Shown piece after piece: positions 9,460-17,555 of a stretch of 64,000 nucleotides of DNA. This DNA comes from JAEUHZ01 sp964552795 (lineage in GTDB: Bacteria; Planctomycetota; UBA1135; GCA-002686595), in the NCBI GenBank assembly GCA_964552795.1, contig CAZKIO010000006.1:62001-126000 (forward strand). Reading direction: 5' to 3'. Under the pieces are notes generated by a model. It was not told the DNA's origin. It made no database searches and saw only the letters and a program-made list of their open reading frames with translations. The first letter of the stretch is position 1. Each line of letters begins with the position of its first letter. The position numbers and the translations under genes are program-made.

Positions 9460-9466
9460 GCGCGCC

Positions 9467-11437
9467 TCACCCGCCGGCCGCGGCCGCGCGCAGCGCCGCG
9501 AGGCGCCCGGCGATGGCCCGGCGCGCGCGCGCAAGGCCGGCGGCGTCGCCGGCCGCCGCGCGCAGCGTGGGGAACGTCTCCGAGCCGTAGCCGTCCTCGA
9601 GACCCGGCGTCCACAGCACGTTGCGGAACCACTCGCGCCCGGGGATGCCCGCGGGATCGGAGAGCGCGCGCAGGAACCGCGCGCCGCGTTGCGGGACGCC
9701 GGCCAGCACGTCGGCCGTCGCGCGCAGGTCCGCCGCGAGCTCGCGCGCGGCCTGCGCCAACTCCGCGCCCGCTCCCGGTTCCGCGGCCAGCGCGTCGGCC
9801 TCGCCGGCCAGCGCGCGCGCCGCCTCCGGGCCGTCGAACGCCGCGTGGCCGCGCGCGGCGAACTCGACCATCAGCTCCTCGATCATGCGCGCGCACAGTT
9901 CGTGGCCCACGTAGCCCGGATCGAGGTGGCGTTCCACGATCGCGACGTCGTCGAACGCGGTGTGGTACTGCCCGCCGCCGTTGCCGGAGAGGCCCAGGTC
10001 GAGCACGGGCACCGAGAGGTGGTGCAGGAACGCCGCGAAGTCGGAGCCCGAGCCGGGCAGGCCCAGGCCCGGCTCGCGGCCCGCGGGGAGGTGCGCCAGC
10101 CAATCGTCCCACAGGGTCGCCGGCGCGCCCGCGTCGCGCGGCTCGGGCGTCGGCACGCGGCGCAGCACGTCCGCGGCCGTGCCGAGCAGGCCCGGCGAGC
10201 CCGACAAGCCGCGCAGGCGCGTGCCCGACACCGCGACGTCGCAGTTGAGGTAGGCCGTGCAGAGCTGCTCGATCTCGCGCGCGTGCGCCTCGGCCCACTC
10301 GGTGCTGCCGATCAGGCCGAATTCCTCGGCGTCCCAGAACGCGACGCGCAGCGTGCGCGGCGGCGTCCAGCCGTCGCGGACGCGCTGCCCCAGGCGTTGC
10401 GCCGCGCGCAGCACGGCGACCGTGCCCGATCCGGCATCGTTCGCGCCGCGCACCCACGCGTCGCGGTGCGCGCCGGCCAGCACGAACTCGTCGCTCGCGC
10501 CCGGCAGCGTGCCGATCACGTTCCAGATCGTGCGCAGTTCGCGCGGCGAGTGGATCGCGAGGCGCACCTCGACGGGCCCCGGCCCGGTCGCCTGCTCGAG
10601 CGGCTGACCGTCCTTGTCGAGGAAGCCGCGCGGCGCGAGGCGCGCACGCAGCAGATCCGCCTCCGCCGCGCCGATCGGCAGGCACAGGATGCGCGGCAGC
10701 GCCGCCTCGAGCTCCGCGCCCGTGACGCGCGGCGCGCCCTCGCCCGGCCGCGGCGAGGCCCAGCCGGGCGTCGACGGATCGCCCGGCACGCGGCCGATCG
10801 GCGAGATCGAGCCGCGCTGCGCCTCGTAGGGGTTCTTCCACGGTCCCGCGGGCCACGTCGGTCCGCGTCCGGCGCCGTCGCTCGCGGGATCGCTCCACAA
10901 GAGCACCGCGGCGCAGCCGTACTGCGCGGCGAGGTCCACCTTGACGCCGCGGTAGCTGCCGCCGTAGCGGCACAGCGCGACCGTGCCCGCGAGGTCGACG
11001 CCCGCCGCGCGCAGGCGCTCGAAGTCGGGGCGCAAGCCGCGCCCGGCGTCGACGACGCGGCCGCGCACGCTGCCGCTGGCCGACCAGGCGTTGTAGATCG
11101 GCACGTCGCCGGGCGGGATCGCGTCGGGATCGAAGGACTCGACGCGCTCGCGCAGCGGCGGCGCGCCGGCGCCGTCGTGGATCGCGAACTCGATCCGTCG
11201 CGGGTAGCTCAGCAGCACCTCGCGCGGCTCGATCTCGGCGCGCCAGCCGGCCTCCTCCAGCCGCCGAGCGACGTTGCGCGCGCCGACGTAGGCGCCGGTC
11301 GTCCCGGCGAGCCGCGCCGTCTCGGTCAGCTCGCGCAGGAGCTCGCGCGAGGGCGGTCCGTCCCCTTGGACCGCCGCGGTCCGCGGGGCGAGCGACACGA
11401 GGAGAACCCAGATGCAGGTTGCGGCGCGGAGGGGCAC
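9467..11437 (-). CDS. Secreted M28 zinc peptidase, glutamate carboxypeptidase II-like
   Basis: A 656-residue protein starting at GTG 11437 with a signal peptide (about residues 1-23). A PA-type insert lies before the catalytic domain. The five M28 metal ligands can be read in order: AGAHRDAW (His), GANDAGSG (Asp), DAEEFGL (Glu pair), NCDVAV (Asp) and YHTAFDD (His). The C-terminal 150 residues fit the transferrin-receptor-like dimerisation domain, making the layout that of M28B enzymes such as PSMA. It probably trims peptides outside the cytoplasm. It is the first gene of a minus-strand unit with the ABC exporter and is divergent from the HAD-kinase gene, with 50 bases between the two starts. 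Confidence 0.9.
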   Translation of the reverse strand: MPLRAATCIWVLLVSLAPRTAAVQGDGPPSRELLRELTETARLAGTTGAYVGARNVARRLEEAGWRAEIEPREVLLSYPRRIEFAIHDGAGAPPLRERVESFDPDAIPPGDVPIYNAWSASGSVRGRVVDAGRGLRPDFERLRAAGVDLAGTVALCRYGGSYRGVKVDLAAQYGCAAVLLWSDPASDGAGRGPTWPAGPWKNPYEAQRGSISPIGRVPGDPSTPGWASPRPGEGAPRVTGAELEAALPRILCLPIGAAEADLLRARLAPRGFLDKDGQPLEQATGPGPVEVRLAIHSPRELRTIWNVIGTLPGASDEFVLAGAHRDAWVRGANDAGSGTVAVLRAAQRLGQRVRDGWTPPRTLRVAFWDAEEFGLIGSTEWAEAHAREIEQLCTAYLNCDVAVSGTRLRGLSGSPGLLGTAADVLRRVPTPEPRDAGAPATLWDDWLAHLPAGREPGLGLPGSGSDFAAFLHHLSVPVLDLGLSGNGGGQYHTAFDDVAIVERHLDPGYVGHELCARMIEELMVEFAARGHAAFDGPEAARALAGEADALAAEPGAGAELAQAARELAADLRATADVLAGVPQRGARFLRALSDPAGIPGREWFRNVLWTPGLEDGYGSETFPTLRAAAGDAAGLARARRAIAGRLAALRAAAAGG

Positions 11438-11451
11438 GGGCGCCTAGATTA

Positions 11452-11476
11452 GCCTGCGCCGCGCCGCCGCGCAGGC
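11452..11476. promoter_or_regulatory. Perfect 8-bp hairpin between the divergent M28 and HAD-kinase genes
   Basis: GCCTGCGC (11452-11459) and GCGCAGGC (11469-11476) form a perfect stem with a 9-base loop, ending 11 bases before the ATG at 11488. A TAGATT hexamer at 11445-11450 could be the -10 element. The hairpin could act in the leader RNA; chance pairing in GC-rich DNA is possible. Confidence 0.3.
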
Positions 11477-11487
11477 GCGAGACCACG

Positions 11488-12720
11488 ATGACCGCCATGC
11501 CGCTCTTGTTCGACGCCGTCCTGTTCGACCTCGACGGCACCCTGGTCGCCACCGACCGCTTCTGGGTCGACGCGGCGCGGGCCGGCGCGCGGCGCGCGTT
11601 CGAGGAGCTCGGCATCGCGCGCGAGATGCCCAGCGCGCAGGAGTGGATGTCGATGGTCGGCCTGCCGCTGGCGCAGGGCTTCGAGCGCGTCTTCGCCGAC
11701 CTCGCTCCCGACGCGCGCGCGCTCGTGATGCGCCTGTGCGAGGAGGAGGAACACCAGGCGCTGCGCTCGGGCCACGCGGCGCTCCTGCCGGGCGTGGCCG
11801 CGACGCTCGACGATCTCACCCGGCGCGGCGTGCGCCTCGGCATCGCCAGCAACTGCGGGCAGGGCTACCTCGACGCGATGCTGGGCGACCTGGGCCTGGC
11901 CCGCTGGGTGCAGGAAGCGCGCTGCCTGGACTCCAAGGGCGTCCGCAACAAGGCCGACATGCTGGCCGATCTGCTCGCCACGTTCGGCACGCGCTCGGCC
12001 GTGATGGTGGGGGACCGCCTCGGAGACCGCGACGCGGCCTGGGAGAACGGCTTGCCTCACGTGCACCTCGCGCGCGGCTTCGCGCAGCCGGGCGAGGAGG
12101 TCGAGGCCGAGGCGGTGATCGAGACGATGGCCGATCTCGTGCCGCGGCTCCTGGGCCGCACGCGCTGGATCGAGGGCGCTCTGGAAACGTTGGGCTTCAC
12201 GCGCGGCGACGCGCCGCGCGTGCTCGGCGTGACCGGCGCCCCGGGCTCGGGCAAGCAGCTCGTCGCGCGCGACGCCGCGCGCCTCTTGGCCGAACGCGGT
12301 CTCGACGTGCAGGTCCTCGACCTCGAGCAGTTCCTGCGCGTCGGCGCCGGCCCCGATCTCGCCTCGACCGCGTTCGTCGCGGCGCAGAAGCCGCTCGACC
12401 TCCTGCCGCAGGGCTACGACCTCGCGTCCTTGGGCCTGCGCCTCGCGGCCGTGCCGCCCGGCGAGGTCGCGGTGCTGCACGGCCCGTTCCTGCTGCACCC
12501 CTTGCTGCGGCCCAGGCTCGCGCGCGTTCTGCACCTGGAAGCCGACGACGCGGTGTGCCTGCGGCGGCTGGCGGGCCGCGACGCGCGCGCGTCGGGGCCG
12601 GAGATCCTCATGAAGGTGCGGCGCCAGCTCCTGCCCGCGAGCCGCGGCTTCGACGCCCTGGTGCCGCCGCGCGAGCACGCGGACCTCGTGCTGGACGGCG
12701 GCCAGCCGCTGGGGGCCTGA
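11488..12720 (+). CDS. Fusion of HAD hydrolase and uridine-kinase-like P-loop domain
   Basis: A 410-residue protein with two domains. Residues 1 to about 225 are a HAD phosphatase: nucleophile motif FDLDGTLV, SNCG (motif II), a lysine in the SKGVRNK region and VGDRLGDRDAA (motif IV). Residues 240-410 are a P-loop kinase: GVTGAPGSGK, then YDLASLGL, VAVLHGPFLL, and RRLAGRDARA, an order that matches uridine kinase/phosphoribulokinase proteins. The kinase substrate is unknown. A phosphatase and a kinase on one chain suggests opposing or successive steps on one metabolite, but that is inference. ATG 11488 fits the HAD start. Confidence 0.8.
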   Translation: MTAMPLLFDAVLFDLDGTLVATDRFWVDAARAGARRAFEELGIAREMPSAQEWMSMVGLPLAQGFERVFADLAPDARALVMRLCEEEEHQALRSGHAALLPGVAATLDDLTRRGVRLGIASNCGQGYLDAMLGDLGLARWVQEARCLDSKGVRNKADMLADLLATFGTRSAVMVGDRLGDRDAAWENGLPHVHLARGFAQPGEEVEAEAVIETMADLVPRLLGRTRWIEGALETLGFTRGDAPRVLGVTGAPGSGKQLVARDAARLLAERGLDVQVLDLEQFLRVGAGPDLASTAFVAAQKPLDLLPQGYDLASLGLRLAAVPPGEVAVLHGPFLLHPLLRPRLARVLHLEADDAVCLRRLAGRDARASGPEILMKVRRQLLPASRGFDALVPPREHADLVLDGGQPLGA

Positions 12721-12738
12721 GGGGCGCTGCGAGGCCGC

Positions 12739-12761
12739 AACCCCGGCCCCGGAGCCGGGTT
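12739..12761 (+). terminator. Possible terminator hairpin after the HAD-kinase gene
   Basis: AACCCCGGC and GCCGGGTT pair with a one-base bulge around a 6-base loop, 19 bases after the stop. There is no T-run, so it is weak as an intrinsic terminator. Confidence 0.3.
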
Positions 12762-12774
12762 CCGGCGGCCGGCG

Positions 12775-12804
12775 TTGACGCTGGCGACCCCCCGGCGGTA
12801 CCTT
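12775..12804 (+). promoter_or_regulatory. Probable promoter for the omega-like gene
   Basis: TTGACG (12775-12780) and TACCTT (12799-12804) are separated by 18 bases, a good vegetative-sigma match about 40 bases before the ATG at 12845. Confidence 0.5.
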
Positions 12805-12844
12805 GCCCGACTGCGCCCAACCCGCCGGGCGCCCGAAACAGCCT

Positions 12845-13057
12845 ATGGACGTCTCCCTGCCCCAGCGTCTCCAGAAGTCCGTCTCCGGCTCCTTCAACAA
12901 GACCGCGCTGCTGCAGAAGCGCGTGCGCGAGCTGATCCGCGGTTCCGCGCCGCTGATCGAGACGCGCGAGGTCAACCCGATCAAGATCGCCTTCCTCGAG
13001 ATGGAGCGCGGCCTGATCGAGTTGATGCCCGAGGAAGAGTCGCCCGCCGCGCTGTAG
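12845..13057 (+). CDS. rpoZ: RNA polymerase omega subunit-like protein
   Basis: A 70-residue protein. NKTALLQKRVRELIRGSAPL followed by IKIAFLEMERGLIEL matches the short omega pattern: a helix with KR, a glycine-x-x-proline turn, then an A-x-x-E helix. Omega binds the beta-prime subunit and helps RNA polymerase assemble. The protein is at the small end of the family, as is usual for short omegas. A strong promoter-like sequence lies upstream, and rtcB follows after 44 bases. The main alternative is an unrelated small helical protein. Confidence 0.75.
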   Translation: MDVSLPQRLQKSVSGSFNKTALLQKRVRELIRGSAPLIETREVNPIKIAFLEMERGLIELMPEEESPAAL

Positions 13058-13101
13058 CTTCGCGGGCCGCGCGGCGGCGCTTCCTGGCCCTGGAACCCGC
13101 C

Positions 13102-14325
13102 ATGCCCAGCCACGAACGCATCGACGTCGCCGGCGGCGTCCCGATCAAGGCCTGGGTGCGCGGCGTTGCCGTCGAGCCCGAGGCGCGCGCGCAGCTCGAG
13201 AACGTCGCGCGCCTGCCGTTCGTGCATCGCTGGATCGCGGCGATGCCCGATGTGCACTGGGGGATCGGCGCGACCGTCGGCAGCGTGATCCCCACCGTCG
13301 CCGCCATCGTGCCGGCCGCGGTGGGCGTCGACATCGGCTGCGGCATGGCGGCGGTGCGCACCAGCCTCGCCGCGCGCCACCTGCCCGACGACTTGGGGCC
13401 GCTGCGCAGCGCGATCGAGGCCGCCGTGCCGCACGGACGCACGGTCGGGCGCAAGCGGCGCGACCAGGGCTCGTGGAATCATCCGCCGCGCGGCGTGCTC
13501 GACGCGTGGAGTGCGTTCGAGCCGGTGCACCGGCGGCTGGTGGCGCGACACAGGGCGCTCGAGCAGGCGCGCACCGTTGAGCACCTGGGCACGCTGGGCT
13601 CGGGCAACCACTTCATCGAGGTGTGCGTCGACGAGGCCGAGGCCGTGTGGTTCCTGCTGCACTCGGGCAGCCGCGGCATCGGGAACCGCATCGGGACGTA
13701 CTTCATCGAACTGGCCAAGAAGGACATGCGCGCGCAGCTCGGCGACCTGCCCGACGCGGACCTGGCCTACTTCCGCGAGGGCGCGCGGCACTTCGATGAC
13801 TACGTCGAGGCCGTCGAGTGGGCGCAGCGCTTCGCGGCCGCCAACCGCCGGCTGATGATGGAGGCGGTCGTCGCCGCGGCGCGCGGCCTGGGCACGCTGC
13901 CGGCCTTCGACGCGCGCGTGCTGGCGGTCGATTGCCACCACAACTACGTGGCGCGCGAGCGGCACTACGGCGCCGACGTGTTCGTGACGCGCAAGGGCGC
14001 GGTGCGCGCGGGCTCCGGGGAATTGGGCATCATCCCGGGCAGCATGGGCGCGGCGAGCTACATCGTGCGCGGGAAGGGCAACCCGGAGAGCTTCGAGAGC
14101 TGCAGCCACGGGGCCGGGCGCGCGATGTCGCGCACGAAGGCGCGCGCGACGTTCAGCCTGTCCGACCACGCGCGCGCCACGGCGCACGTCGAGTGCCGCA
14201 AGGACGACGGCGTTCTCGACGAGACGCCCGGGGCCTACAAGCCGATCGACGCCGTGATGGCCGCGCAGGCGGACCTGGTCGAGGTCGTGCACACGCTGCG
14301 GCAGGTCGTGTGCGTGAAGGGCTGA
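13102..14325 (+). CDS. rtcB: RNA-splicing ligase RtcB
   Basis: A 407-residue protein, typical length for bacterial RtcB. Manganese and GMP site residues are visible: VDIGCGM (D77, C80), GSGNHF (N169, H170), a DCHHN cluster (residues 277-281), and SHGAGR, whose histidine 336 is the one that becomes guanylylated. RtcB joins RNA 2',3'-cyclic phosphate or 3'-phosphate ends to 5'-OH ends in tRNA and rRNA repair. ATG 13102 begins the usual start region. No archease or RtcA gene is next to it; it sits between rpoZ and lpxK. Confidence 0.95.
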   Translation: MPSHERIDVAGGVPIKAWVRGVAVEPEARAQLENVARLPFVHRWIAAMPDVHWGIGATVGSVIPTVAAIVPAAVGVDIGCGMAAVRTSLAARHLPDDLGPLRSAIEAAVPHGRTVGRKRRDQGSWNHPPRGVLDAWSAFEPVHRRLVARHRALEQARTVEHLGTLGSGNHFIEVCVDEAEAVWFLLHSGSRGIGNRIGTYFIELAKKDMRAQLGDLPDADLAYFREGARHFDDYVEAVEWAQRFAAANRRLMMEAVVAAARGLGTLPAFDARVLAVDCHHNYVARERHYGADVFVTRKGAVRAGSGELGIIPGSMGAASYIVRGKGNPESFESCSHGAGRAMSRTKARATFSLSDHARATAHVECRKDDGVLDETPGAYKPIDAVMAAQADLVEVVHTLRQVVCVKG

Positions 14326-14367
14326 GAGGGGCCGCTTGGTAGGCTCTCCGGCACCGCATCCCGCTCC

Positions 14368-15477
14368 ATGACCTCGAAGAACGACGAACCCGTCCGGTCG
14401 CGCACCGCGCCCACCGACTGGACGCGGCGCCTCGCGCGCCGCGGCGGGGGCATCGAGCTCCTGCACGCGCCGGCCGTGCTGTTCGGCGGCATCGTGCGCG
14501 CGCGCCGCGCGCTGTTCGACCTGGGCCTGCTCCCCGTCGCGCGCCTGCCGGTCCCGGTCGTCTCGATCGGCAACCTGACGGCCGGCGGCACGGGCAAGAC
14601 GCCGACGGCGGCCTGGGTCGTGCGCGAACTCGTGCGCCGATCGCGCCGTCCGGGGATCCTGTCGCGCGGCTACGGCGCCGTGGAGGGCGGTCCCAACGAC
14701 GAGGCCAGCCTGCTCTCGCGCCTGTGCCCCGGCGTGCCGCACGTGCAGGATCCCAAGCGCGCGCGCGGCGGCGCGCAGCTCGTCGGTCACGGCGTCGACG
14801 TGGTCGTGCTCGACGACGGCTTCCAGCACCGCTGGCTGGCGCGCGATCTCGACCTCGTGCTGGTCGATGCACTCCGGCCGTGGGGCCTGCCGCGCGTCGA
14901 GGGTGCCGCCGCGGTGCGCGCGCTCTTGCCGCGCGGCCTCCTGCGCGAGCCGCCCAGCTCGCTCGAACGGGCTGACGCGATCGTGATCACGCGCTCCGAC
15001 CAGGTGCCGGCCGCCGAGATCGAGCGCCTGGAGGCGGAGGTCGCGCGCCTCGCGCCCGGCCGTCCGCTGGCGCGCGCGGTGCACACGCCGCGCGCGTGGC
15101 GCACGGAGGCGGGCGAGGAGCATCCGCTCGCATCGCTGGCCGACAAGAAGGTCGACGTCCTCACGGCGTTGGGCAACCCCGACGCGTTCGAGGCCACGCT
15201 GCGCGGCCTGGGTCTCGCGGTGCGCGAGCACCGCGCGCTGCCCGACCACCACCGCTTCACCGCGGCGGACCTCGAGGGCCTGGGCAAGGGCCGGCCGCTG
15301 GTCGTCAGCGGCAAGGACGCGGTCAAGCTCGATGCGCTCGGCGCCGCCTACTGGTGCCTGGAGATCGACCTCTCGGTCACGTCCGGCGCGGCGCCGCTGC
15401 AGGCCCTGCTCGACGCGCTTCCGCAGTCCGAAGGAGAACGGCGGCGCGACGCGCTGCACGAGGGCCTGCATGGCTGA
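14368..15477 (+). CDS. lpxK: Tetraacyldisaccharide 4'-kinase (lipid A synthesis)
   Basis: A 369-residue protein. It phosphorylates the 4' position of the lipid A disaccharide at the inner membrane. The diagnostic P-loop GNLTAGGTGKTP (lysine 77) follows the PVPVVSIGN strand, and VVLDDGFQHR (residues 146-155) is the second family signature. The N-terminal hydrophobic helix near residues 30-50 would contact the membrane. ATG 14368 lies 23 bases after a TAGGCT hexamer. Its end overlaps the next gene by 8 bases, linking it with the acyltransferase in one unit. Confidence 0.95.
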   Translation: MTSKNDEPVRSRTAPTDWTRRLARRGGGIELLHAPAVLFGGIVRARRALFDLGLLPVARLPVPVVSIGNLTAGGTGKTPTAAWVVRELVRRSRRPGILSRGYGAVEGGPNDEASLLSRLCPGVPHVQDPKRARGGAQLVGHGVDVVVLDDGFQHRWLARDLDLVLVDALRPWGLPRVEGAAAVRALLPRGLLREPPSSLERADAIVITRSDQVPAAEIERLEAEVARLAPGRPLARAVHTPRAWRTEAGEEHPLASLADKKVDVLTALGNPDAFEATLRGLGLAVREHRALPDHHRFTAADLEGLGKGRPLVVSGKDAVKLDALGAAYWCLEIDLSVTSGAAPLQALLDALPQSEGERRRDALHEGLHG

Positions 15478-16489
15478 GCCGGCGGCGACGCACGCGTCCG
15501 CGCTCCCCGCCGACGCCTGGCCCGTGCCGCGCCAGGACGTCCTGGGGAACCGCGGCGGACTCCTGGCGTGGATCGAGTACGCCGCCGCGCGCGGACTGCT
15601 CGGCACGTTGTCGCGACTGCCCGAGGCGCCGCGCGAGGCCCTGGTGTCGGCCTTCGCGCGCCTCGCGCACGCGGCGGACCGCTCGCACTCCGACGCCGCG
15701 CGCACGTTCCTGCGCCAGGCGCTGGGCGACGATCTCTCCGACGAGGACGTCGAGGCGCGCGTGCGCCAGTCGTGGCGTCACTTCCTGCGCGTGACGATCG
15801 AGAACGCCGGCTTCCCGCACCGCGTGGACCTCGCGCACCTCGACCGGCACCTGGAGTCGGTCGAGCTGCACCCCGACGTCGAGCGCGTGCGGCGCGAGCG
15901 GACCGGGTGCCTGTTCGTGACCGGCCACATCGGCGACTGGGAGGCCGGCTCGGCGGTGCTCGCGTGGCTCGGTTTCCGACCGCTGTACGTGGTGGCGAAG
16001 CCGCCGCGCAACCGGCCGCTGTCGCGGCACCTGCAGGACGTGCGCGAGGAGCGCAACCTGCGCGTGCTGCCGCGGCGCGGCGCGATGCAGCACGCGGGGC
16101 CGATCCTGCGCGCGGGCGGCGCGCTGGCGCTGGTGCTCGACCAGCGCTCGCAGATGCGCGCCGTGATGGCGCCGTTCTTCGGGCGGCTCGCGCGCTGCGA
16201 CCGCAGCGCCGGCGTGCTGGTGCGGCGGCTGCGCGTGCCGGTCATCGTGGGCGCGTGCTACCGCGCGGGTCCCTGGCGCTGGCGCATGCGCCTCCCGTGC
16301 GTGATCCAGCCCGAGGACTTCGCCGGCGCGAGCCCGGAGGCGGTCGCCACGCGCATCAACCGCGAGCTGGAGACGCTGATCCGGGCCGCGCCCGAGCAGT
16401 ACTTCTGGCTGCACGACCGCTACCGCGGGGCGGGGGCGGTCGTGGACGAGGCGGACGGGGAGGACCCGACCGAGGACCCGGGCACGTGA
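15470..16489 (+). CDS. LpxL/HtrB-type lipid A acyltransferase
   Basis: A 339-residue protein of the lysophospholipid acyltransferase fold. The catalytic HX4E motif is visible in VTGHIGDWE (H153, E158). The later segment ALALVLDQRSQ and the FWLHDRYR near the C-terminus are typical of the HtrB family, which adds secondary acyl chains to lipid A at the inner membrane. The ATG lies inside the end of lpxK (8-base overlap), so both are probably translated together. Which acyl chain and position are added cannot be read. The proline/acid-rich tail after residue 325 is unremarkable. Confidence 0.88.
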   Translation: MAEPAATHASALPADAWPVPRQDVLGNRGGLLAWIEYAAARGLLGTLSRLPEAPREALVSAFARLAHAADRSHSDAARTFLRQALGDDLSDEDVEARVRQSWRHFLRVTIENAGFPHRVDLAHLDRHLESVELHPDVERVRRERTGCLFVTGHIGDWEAGSAVLAWLGFRPLYVVAKPPRNRPLSRHLQDVREERNLRVLPRRGAMQHAGPILRAGGALALVLDQRSQMRAVMAPFFGRLARCDRSAGVLVRRLRVPVIVGACYRAGPWRWRMRLPCVIQPEDFAGASPEAVATRINRELETLIRAAPEQYFWLHDRYRGAGAVVDEADGEDPTEDPGT

Positions 16490-16506
16490 ACCCGGGCGCG
16501 CCGCGG

Positions 16507-16535
16507 CTGACAAGCCCGCCTGCCGCCCGTAACCT
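16507..16535 (+). promoter_or_regulatory. Probable promoter of hldD, nearly leaderless
   Basis: CTGACA (16507-16512), a 17-base spacer, and TAACCT (16530-16535). The ATG at 16542 would then be at or within a base or two of the transcription start. Confidence 0.5.
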
Positions 16536-16541
16536 CCTCGC

Positions 16542-17555
16542 ATGGTCGACCTTCAGCAAGGCCGCGTCCTGGTCACGGGCGGCGCCGGGTTCATCGGCAG
16601 CGCGCTCGTCTGGGCGCTCAACCAGCGCGGCGTCGAGGACATCCTGGTCGCGGATTTCCTGGGCGAGACCGACAAGTGGCGCAACCTCGCCGCGCTGCGC
16701 TACGCCGACTACCTGGAGGCGGACGACCTCCTGTCGCTCGTGCGCGCCGATTCGGGGCGCCTGCGCGGCGTGCGCTGCGTGCTCCACATGGGCGCGTGCA
16801 GCACGACGACCGAGAAGGACGCCGCCTACCTCGTGCGCAACAACTACGAGTACACGCAGGAGCTCGCGGCGTGGGCGCTGGCGCACGGCGCGCGCTTCGT
16901 CTACGCCAGCTCGGCGGCGACCTACGGCGACGGCTCGGCGGGCATGTCGGACGGCGCGGTGCTCGAGACGCTGCGGCCGCTGAACATGTACGGCTACTCG
17001 AAGCACATGTTCGACCAGTTCGCGCGGCGGCAGGGCTTCCTGGACCGCGTCGTGGGCCTCAAGTTCTTCAACGTGTACGGGCCCAACGAGGACCACAAGG
17101 GCGACATGCGCAGCCTGGTCCACAAGGCCTACCACCAGATCCAGGCGGAGGGCGTCATCCGCCTGTTCAAGAGCTACCGGCCGGACTTCAAGGACGGCGA
17201 GCAGAAGCGCGACTTCCTGTACGTGAAGGACGCCGTCGCGATGACGCTGCACCTGGCCGGGAACGACCGCGCGGGCGGCCTCTACAACGTGGGCAGCGGC
17301 CGCGCGGCGACCTGGAACCAGCTCGCGGCGGCCGTGTTCGGCGCGCTGGAGCGCCCGCCGCGCATCGAGTACGTGGAGATGCCCGCGGACCTGCGCGGCA
17401 AGTACCAGTACTTCACCGAGGCGGACATCGGCCGCCTGCGCGCCGCGGGGTACGATCGACCCGTGACGAGCCTCGTCGACGCGGTGAAGGACTACGTGCG
17501 CGAGTACCTGGTGCCCGACCGGCGCCTGGGCGACGGCGAGCGGAGGACGGCGTGA
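16542..17555 (+). CDS. hldD: ADP-glyceromanno-heptose 6-epimerase
   Basis: A 337-residue short-chain dehydrogenase-fold enzyme. GGAGFIGS (about residues 14-21) binds the dinucleotide; MGACSTTTEKD is the HldD-specific serine/threonine loop; the catalytic pair is Y150-x3-K154 in MYGYSK; KFFNVYGPNE and the GDMRS segment are further family marks. It converts ADP-D-glycero-D-manno-heptose to the L-glycero form for the LPS inner core. It overlaps hldE by the GTGA arrangement, so the two pathway steps are made together. Confidence 0.96.
   Translation: MVDLQQGRVLVTGGAGFIGSALVWALNQRGVEDILVADFLGETDKWRNLAALRYADYLEADDLLSLVRADSGRLRGVRCVLHMGACSTTTEKDAAYLVRNNYEYTQELAAWALAHGARFVYASSAATYGDGSAGMSDGAVLETLRPLNMYGYSKHMFDQFARRQGFLDRVVGLKFFNVYGPNEDHKGDMRSLVHKAYHQIQAEGVIRLFKSYRPDFKDGEQKRDFLYVKDAVAMTLHLAGNDRAGGLYNVGSGRAATWNQLAAAVFGALERPPRIEYVEMPADLRGKYQYFTEADIGRLRAAGYDRPVTSLVDAVKDYVREYLVPDRRLGDGERRTA

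Noticed and set aside
12739..12761. Strong intrinsic terminator after the HAD-kinase gene
   Set aside because: The stem has a bulge and no T-run; kept only as a weak candidate.
11449..15705. A 1418-residue antisense frame across five genes
   Set aside because: High-GC third-position bias creates long open antisense frames; the product is arginine/alanine-rich with no domain, and the plus strand has five well-recognised genes.
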